A stretch of 64,000 nt of DNA from Lacinutrix sp. (GTDB taxonomy: Bacteria > Bacteroidota > Bacteroidia > Flavobacteriales > Flavobacteriaceae), in the NCBI RefSeq assembly GCF_029238095.1, contig NZ_JAQWGS010000024.1:78568-142567 (forward strand), given 5' to 3'. The notes beneath the pieces are model-generated. The model did no database searches. It saw only the letters and a program-made list of their open reading frames with translations, and was not told where the DNA came from. Positions 59,376-64,000 of the stretch are shown piece by piece (position 1 is the first letter of the stretch; each line of letters starts with the position of its first letter). The position numbers and the translations under genes were made by a program.

Positions 59376-62207
59376 CTAATTTAGTTCTTTTTTTAAAAAT
59401 TTAGCGGTATAACTTTTTTTATGTTTTGCTACTTGTTCTGGTGTGCCTTCAACAATTATTTGTCCTCCACCTTGACCACCTTCGTAACCAACATCTATAA
59501 TATGGTCGACCGTTTTTATAACATCTAAATTGTGTTCAATAATTAACACAGTATTACCTTTGTTAGCTAATTTATTTAAAACGATCATTAACACGCGAAT
59601 GTCTTCAAAATGCAATCCAGTGGTTGGTTCGTCTAATATATAAAATGTGTTTCCAGTATCGCGTTTACTTAATTCTGTTGCAAGCTTAATACGTTGCGCT
59701 TCTCCTCCTGAGAGAGTGGTGCTTTGTTGTCCTAAGGTAATGTAACCCAAGCCTACATCTTTAATAGTTTTAAGTTTTTTATAGATTTTAGGAATGTTCT
59801 CGAAAAAGTCTACACCTTCATTAATGGTCATGTTTAAAACATCGCTTATACTTTTTCCTTTGTAACGAATTTCTAAAGTTTCACGATTAAAACGTTTGCC
59901 TTGGCAGGTTTCACATTCTACATAAACATCTGGTAAAAAATTCATTTCTATTACACGTAATCCACCACCTTTGCAAGTTTCGCAACGACCACCAGCAACA
60001 TTAAAACTAAAACGACCAGGTTTGTAACCTCGTATCATGGCTTCTGGAATTTTAGCAAAAAGGCTTCTTATTTCTCCAAAAGTACCTGTGTAAGTTGCAG
60101 GATTACTTCGAGGTGTTCTACCAATTGGAGACTGATTTATATCGATTACCTTATCGCAATGTTCTAAACCCTTTATACTCTTATATGGCATTGGTTTTTT
60201 AACACCATTAAAGTAATAAGTATTAAGAATAGGATAGAGGGTTTCGTTAATTAAAGTCGATTTTCCGCTTCCTGAAACACCTGTAACACCAATCATTTTT
60301 CCTAAAGGTAATTTAACCGAAACATTTTTTAGGTTATTACCTGTACAGCCTTTAAGTTCAATATATTTTCCATTGCCTTCTCGACGTGTTTTTGGGACTT
60401 CAATTTTCTTTTTACCGTTAAGATATTCTGCTGTAAGTGTTTTTTCCTTTAACAACTCTTCTGGTGTTCCTTGACTTATAATTTCGCCACCATGTTTTCC
60501 AGCTCGTGGACCAATATCTATAACATGGTCTGCACGCTCAATCATATCTTTATCGTGTTCTACAACAATTACAGAGTTTCCAATATCTCGTAAAGCAACT
60601 AATGAATTTATTAGTTTTTCGTTATCGCGTTGGTGTAAACCTATACTTGGTTCATCTAATATATATAGCACTCCAACCAACTGCGAGCCTATTTGTGTTG
60701 CTAAACGAATGCGTTGTGCTTCTCCACCAGAGAGCGATTTAGAGCTGCGATTTAAAGATAAATAGTTTAAACCAACATCTAATAAAAACTGAAGTCGGAC
60801 TTTTATTTCTTTAATTATTTCTTCGGCTATTTTAATTTGTTTTTCTGAAAGGCTTTTTTCTAATCCATTAAACCATTCAGCTAAATCAACAATGTCTTTA
60901 TTTGCTAATTCTGAAATATTTTGTCCAGCAACTTTAAAGTAAAGCGATTCTTTTCTTAAACGAGAGCCTTCACAAACAGGACATTCTACTTTGTCCATAT
61001 ACTCTTTTGCCCAACGTTTTAATGAGGTAGATTCTGCATTTTTGTATTGATTGTCTATAAAATTAGCAACACCTTCAAAATCTATTTTATAGTCTCTTGT
61101 AACACCAAGTGTTTTACTTTCTACAGAAAACTTATCGTTTCCTCCATACAAAATAATCTGTTTTGCTTCTTTCGGGATATCCTTATAAGCATCTGTCATT
61201 TTAAAGTTAAAACGCTCTGCAATGAGTTCTAGCTGCTTAAAAATCCAGCTTTTCTTTTCTGGTCCATGAGGTGCTAAAGCACCATTTTTAATAGACAAAC
61301 CATCGTCTGGAACTATTTTATTCTCATTAACTTGATATAAATTACCAATACCATTACAATTGCTACAAGCGCCTTTTGGAGAGTTGAAAGAAAAATTATT
61401 AGGTTCTGGGTTAGGATATGAAATTCCAGTACTCGCACACATTAAACTTCTACTAAAATAACGTGCCTTTTGAGTGTCTTGGTCTATAACCATTAAAATA
61501 TCATCACCATGATACATTGCTGTGTTTATGGATTCGTCTAAGCGTTTATCATTAGTAATGGTGTCGTCAATTTTAAGTCTATCAATTACAATTTCAATAT
61601 CATGATTTTTATATCGATCTAACTTCATACCTTTAACTAGATCCTTAAGCTCTCCATCTGTTCTTACCTTAACAAAACCTTGTTTTGCAATTTGTTCAAA
61701 CAACTCACGATAATGTCCCTTACGAGATCGCACAACAGGAGATAATATATTTATTTTTTTGCCTTTATAGCTTTCAATAATTAGTGATTTTATTTGCTCA
61801 TCGCTATAACTCACCATTTTTTCTCCAGTGTTGTAACTGTAAGCATCACTGGCTCTTGCATAAAGCAAACGTAAAAAGTCGTAAATTTCTGTAATGGTAC
61901 CAACAGTAGATCTTGGCGATTTACTCGTGGTTTTTTGTTCAATAGCAATCACAGGAGAAAGTCCATCGATTTTATCTACATCAGGACGTTCTAATCCACC
62001 TAAAAACTGTCTAGCATAAGCCGAAAATGTTTCTATATAACGACGTTGTCCTTCCGCATAAATCGTATCAAAAGCCAATGATGATTTTCCACTACCAGAT
62101 AAACCTGTAATAACTACTAGTTTTTCACGTGGAATGGTAACATCTATATTTTTTAGATTATGTTCTCTGGCACCTTGTACCTCAATGTTTTCCTCAAAAT
62201 TTGTCAT
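59376..62207 (-). CDS. uvrA: Excinuclease ABC subunit A
   Basis: Damage-recognition ATPase of nucleotide excision repair, 943 residues. Two ABC ATPase halves: Walker A1 [14 protein letters not shown], signature 1 [18 protein letters not shown], Walker B1 [15 protein letters not shown]; Walker A2 [14 protein letters not shown], signature 2 [18 protein letters not shown], Walker B2 [14 protein letters not shown]. Zinc modules: the CSNCNGIG region near 280 and [17 protein letters not shown] near 740. The first gene of the run uvrA - LOG - EEP - M1-like barrel. Its upstream region has TAACTTCGCAA (TAnnTTCG variant of the -7 box), shared exactly with the aldolase gene at 19218. Confidence 0.98.
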   Translation of the reverse strand: MTNFEENIEVQGAREHNLKNIDVTIPREKLVVITGLSGSGKSSLAFDTIYAEGQRRYIETFSAYARQFLGGLERPDVDKIDGLSPVIAIEQKTTSKSPRSTVGTITEIYDFLRLLYARASDAYSYNTGEKMVSYSDEQIKSLIIESYKGKKINILSPVVRSRKGHYRELFEQIAKQGFVKVRTDGELKDLVKGMKLDRYKNHDIEIVIDRLKIDDTITNDKRLDESINTAMYHGDDILMVIDQDTQKARYFSRSLMCASTGISYPNPEPNNFSFNSPKGACSNCNGIGNLYQVNENKIVPDDGLSIKNGALAPHGPEKKSWIFKQLELIAERFNFKMTDAYKDIPKEAKQIILYGGNDKFSVESKTLGVTRDYKIDFEGVANFIDNQYKNAESTSLKRWAKEYMDKVECPVCEGSRLRKESLYFKVAGQNISELANKDIVDLAEWFNGLEKSLSEKQIKIAEEIIKEIKVRLQFLLDVGLNYLSLNRSSKSLSGGEAQRIRLATQIGSQLVGVLYILDEPSIGLHQRDNEKLINSLVALRDIGNSVIVVEHDKDMIERADHVIDIGPRAGKHGGEIISQGTPEELLKEKTLTAEYLNGKKKIEVPKTRREGNGKYIELKGCTGNNLKNVSVKLPLGKMIGVTGVSGSGKSTLINETLYPILNTYYFNGVKKPMPYKSIKGLEHCDKVIDINQSPIGRTPRSNPATYTGTFGEIRSLFAKIPEAMIRGYKPGRFSFNVAGGRCETCKGGGLRVIEMNFLPDVYVECETCQGKRFNRETLEIRYKGKSISDVLNMTINEGVDFFENIPKIYKKLKTIKDVGLGYITLGQQSTTLSGGEAQRIKLATELSKRDTGNTFYILDEPTTGLHFEDIRVLMIVLNKLANKGNTVLIIEHNLDVIKTVDHIIDVGYEGGQGGGQIIVEGTPEQVAKHKKSYTAKFLKKELN

Positions 62208-62352
62208 AGTAATCGCAAAATTTCGTCTCTTTTTAAACAGATTTGCGAAGTTACGGTTTTAGCTTATCAATGTAAAATGGATTTAGTTAGGATTTTATTA
62301 AAATTAATATGGGTTTTGCGATTTAATTTTTAACTTCGATTTTCAATTTTTT

Positions 62353-62369
62353 TGTCTGTTCGAGTGGTT
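62353..62369. repeat. Solo half-arm of the palindromic repeat family
   Basis: TGTCTGTTCGAGTGGTT is very similar to the outer arm TGTCACTTCGAGTG of the repeat at 29780 (one or two changes). A further inverted pair GGTTCT...AGAACC lies just downstream (62366-62399). The rest of 62208-62480 contains no gene I can support apart from the ORF below. Confidence 0.45.
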
Positions 62370-62480
62370 CTGTTTTTAATTAGAATTGTTTGGAGAACCG
62401 TTTTGTTTTTTGAAAAATGAAAGCTTTTCGATATTTTTTTGCTTTAAAAAGCAGTTGAGGAGACAAAAGTAAAAGCAATA

Positions 62481-63008
62481 ATTATTAAAATACTAGGAAT
62501 AGGCTCAAGAATAAGCCATAAAGAACACGGAAAAGGAGTAGTTACTAATGTTGATAATCAGCAGTACTGGGTTACGTTTATTGAAAACGGATTAGAAACC
62601 ATTTCGCTTGATGAAGACATAGACATTATTGAAGCTGCCGAAAACGAAGTCGATACGGTAAGTTTTTTTGATGTAGAAAGTAGCTTGGTTCGTATTTTAA
62701 AAAAGTATAGCGACGTTACTGAAATTGTACATATTGGTGACAAATGGAAAGGTGTTAAACTTATTTTAGAACCTGCAGATACTAATTTGAAGAGTAAAGA
62801 GGTTAAAATTGAAGATTTCTTTCATAAAATAACAATGGTTCGAGATCGTTTACGTGTTATGGAACAAAAAGTAAATTCTAGTACTCTTGAAGAGCATGAA
62901 AAGATTGATTTGCAGCAATACATTACTCGTATTTATGGGAGTTTAACTACTTTTAACGTGTTGTTTAAGTTGAAGGAACAGCAGTTTGTTGGGCAGAAAT
63001 CTAAGTAG
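62481..63008 (+). CDS. Small protein with Tudor-like N-terminus, start codon unclear
   Basis: The ORF track gives 62685-63008 from a TTG, but the same frame is clearly coding further upstream: GIGSRISHKEHGKGVVTNVDNQQYWVTFIENGLETISLDEDIDIIEAAENEVDTVSFFDVESS joins directly to LVRILKKYSDV. No ATG, GTG or TTG exists between the upstream stop (about 62446) and that TTG. The likely start is therefore a rare ATT (62481 or 62484), or the true start was lost. The N-terminal GSRISHKEHGKGVV resembles the UvrD C-terminal Tudor fold. The helical C-terminal half (FFHKITMVRDRLRVMEQKVNSST, QQYITRIYGSLTTFNVLFKLKEQQF) is coiled-coil-like. Function unknown; cytosolic. Confidence 0.7.
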   Translation: MIKILGIGSRISHKEHGKGVVTNVDNQQYWVTFIENGLETISLDEDIDIIEAAENEVDTVSFFDVESSLVRILKKYSDVTEIVHIGDKWKGVKLILEPADTNLKSKEVKIEDFFHKITMVRDRLRVMEQKVNSSTLEEHEKIDLQQYITRIYGSLTTFNVLFKLKEQQFVGQKSK

Positions 63009-63017
63009 TAAAGTTAT

Positions 63018-63749
63018 CTATTTAGTCTTAATCACATCAATCTCCAATCCTAAAACCAGCATTTTATGAAACGTTGGTAACATAGCTCCAGTTTCGGTAG
63101 TCGTCCAATGACTCCAAGTTGCTTCTAAGCCATCTATTGGTAAAATAGACGTCCACATTTGAAAACTTTTTGGCTTTCCTTTTTCATCTAAATGCCATAA
63201 ATAAGAATCTCCAGGAGTAGAGCCACCAGTAGTGTAAGTGACTAATAAAGCTATTTCATCGTTTTCTAAAGTTACTAAACTACGTTTTGTGCCTTGATCA
63301 AACACTTTGTAAGGTGCTACTAGCCAGAATGTATCGTTGTTGAAGTAGCTTATTGCTTTCTCTATTAGCTCTTGAGTATCTTTACCTTCAATTTTTAAGT
63401 CATTTTTAAAAGCTTCGCTTTTAGAGTTGTCATTCAATTCTAAATATACTTTGTAGTTTTTCCAATAGACTTCGCAGGTGTTTTTAGTCTTATTCCATTT
63501 ATAATGATGACGCTTTTTAAAAGTAAATTCTATATAATCTGTTGTTTTATAGGCGTCATAATTTAATGCATCAAGCATTCTTTTTGCAAGTACATCTGCT
63601 TGTTCTGTTTTTGCTCCAACAGGTAAGACTTCATTATACTTAAAATATAAAAATCCAAATAGTAAAAGTGATGGTAACGTAATGAAGATTATTATTCCTG
63701 TTACTATTTTTAATACTCTTTTGAGCGTTAGTTTTTTCTTTTTTCTCAT
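63018..63749 (-). CDS. Membrane-anchored protein of unknown function
   Basis: About 243 residues from ATG 63749, chosen over the track start (63776) because it begins MRKKKKLTLKRVLKIVTGIIIFITLPSLLLFGFLYFKY, a normal signal-anchor with one transmembrane helix (about 14-38). The rest is probably periplasmic, with beta-rich segments (EFTFKKRHHYKWNKTKNTCEVYWKNYKVYLELND, RSLVTLENDEIALLVTYTTGGSTPGDSYLWHLDEKGK, MWTSILPIDGLEATWSHW). No known family recognised. Convergent with the preceding gene, nine bases between stops. Confidence 0.68.
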   Translation of the reverse strand: MRKKKKLTLKRVLKIVTGIIIFITLPSLLLFGFLYFKYNEVLPVGAKTEQADVLAKRMLDALNYDAYKTTDYIEFTFKKRHHYKWNKTKNTCEVYWKNYKVYLELNDNSKSEAFKNDLKIEGKDTQELIEKAISYFNNDTFWLVAPYKVFDQGTKRSLVTLENDEIALLVTYTTGGSTPGDSYLWHLDEKGKPKSFQMWTSILPIDGLEATWSHWTTTETGAMLPTFHKMLVLGLEIDVIKTK

Positions 63750-63781
63750 TAAATTTAATTTTAGCAACCAAATCATTACCC

Positions 63782-63811
63782 AAAACGCCTAAACTTTCGT
63801 TTAGGCGTTTT
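63782..63811. terminator. Terminator before the window-edge gene
   Basis: AAAACGCCTAAAC-TTTC-GTTTAGGCGTTTT, a perfect 13-bp stem just after the stop of the minus-strand T9SS type B gene. It should end that transcript before 63749. Confidence 0.9.
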
Positions 63812-63814
63812 ATT

Positions 63815-64000
63815 TTATCTTTTTAGTGTAAAATGCGCTCTTATGGTTTTCTTTTCATTAGTAGTTGGTTCTCTGTATTCTACTGTAAACCAGTAGTCGC
63901 TTGTTGGCATTGGGTTACCATTGTAGGTTCCATCCCACCCTGCGCCTGTTGGGCTTAATTGCTTTAAGAGTTTGCCATAACGATCAAATATATATATTAC
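63815..64000 (-). CDS. T9SS type B sorting-domain protein (3' end only)
   Basis: Not in the ORF track. The minus strand is open for 61 codons from the window edge to TAA at 63817-63815: VIYIFDRYGKLLKQLSP, GWDGTYNGNPMPTSDYWF, VEYREP, IRAHFTLKR. This is the gliding motility-associated (type B) C-terminal sorting domain that ends large Flavobacteriaceae surface proteins secreted by the type IX machinery. The family or N-terminal part of the protein is outside the window. The gene ends in the strong terminator at 63782. Confidence 0.9.
   Translation of the reverse strand, partial: VIYIFDRYGKLLKQLSPTGAGWDGTYNGNPMPTSDYWFTVEYREPTTNEKKTIRAHFTLKR

Noticed and set aside
62417-62458. Micro-ORF MKAFRYFFALKSS upstream of the Tudor-like gene
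   Set aside because: Thirteen codons, no conservation evidence, overlaps the uncertain start region; could be a leader but nothing supports it.

Overview
The window is a 64 kb stretch of chromosome from a member of the Flavobacteriaceae (Bacteroidota). The evidence is the low G+C content, Bacteroidota-type promoters (TAnnTTTG, several with an upstream TTG), type IX secretion (T9SS) sorting domains of both type A and type B, many SusD-style lipoprotein leaders, a bacillithiol-type YtxJ protein, a fused E1 alpha/beta ketoacid dehydrogenase and a DUF7619-type surface protein. No prophage, integrase, transposase, CRISPR array, rRNA or tRNA was seen. Most of the window is core chromosome, with local signs of gene decay.

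Layout. 1-5.6 kb: deoC (cut by the window edge), clpB, then a secreted GH16 glucanase and ytxJ on the other strand. 5.6-18 kb: lipoproteins and secreted proteins (an MG2/TonB-plug-like protein, a CRTAC1/ASPIC T9SS protein, a beta-helix lipoprotein and a glutaminyl-peptide cyclotransferase) around fahA and glyA. 18-28 kb: the SRP RNA, an SDR, a transaldolase-family aldolase, a redox-dead TlpA-like lipoprotein, an ABC-F protein, pheT with two small genes, and a thioredoxin lipoprotein. 28-34 kb: an SDR-CIA30 pair, miaE, a frameshifted amine oxidase, recG and a universal stress protein. 34-40 kb: an M1 aminopeptidase, a patatin, and a deletion scar that joins two truncated convergent genes. 40-47 kb: uvrD/pcrA, a Sua5/YrdC protein, an OmpA lipoprotein, a glycosyltransferase, a solo HsdR-N nuclease-like protein and holA. 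47-51 kb: a methyltransferase operon containing a decayed P-loop kinase. 51-62 kb: a dihaem peroxidase, a branched-chain-type E1, and the chain uvrA - LOG - secreted EEP protein - M1-like beta-barrel protein. 62-64 kb: a Tudor-like small protein without a normal start codon, a membrane-anchored unknown, and the 3' end of a gliding-motility/T9SS type B gene.

How the parts fit together. Export to the cell envelope dominates. Nine signal-peptidase I leaders all place Gln at the predicted mature +1 position, and the window also encodes a lipoprotein glutaminyl cyclase that could cap such N-termini; this is the clearest multi-gene theme. The main oddities are the chimeric deletion junction at 39.64 kb, the unannotated kinase pseudogene at 48.4-48.75 kb, a one-base frameshift in the amine oxidase, an M1-fold protein that has lost its zinc site and is joined to a beta-barrel, two nested-palindrome repeats, and an ABC-F gene with a possible peptide leader. 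I found no clearly new defence or mobile system.
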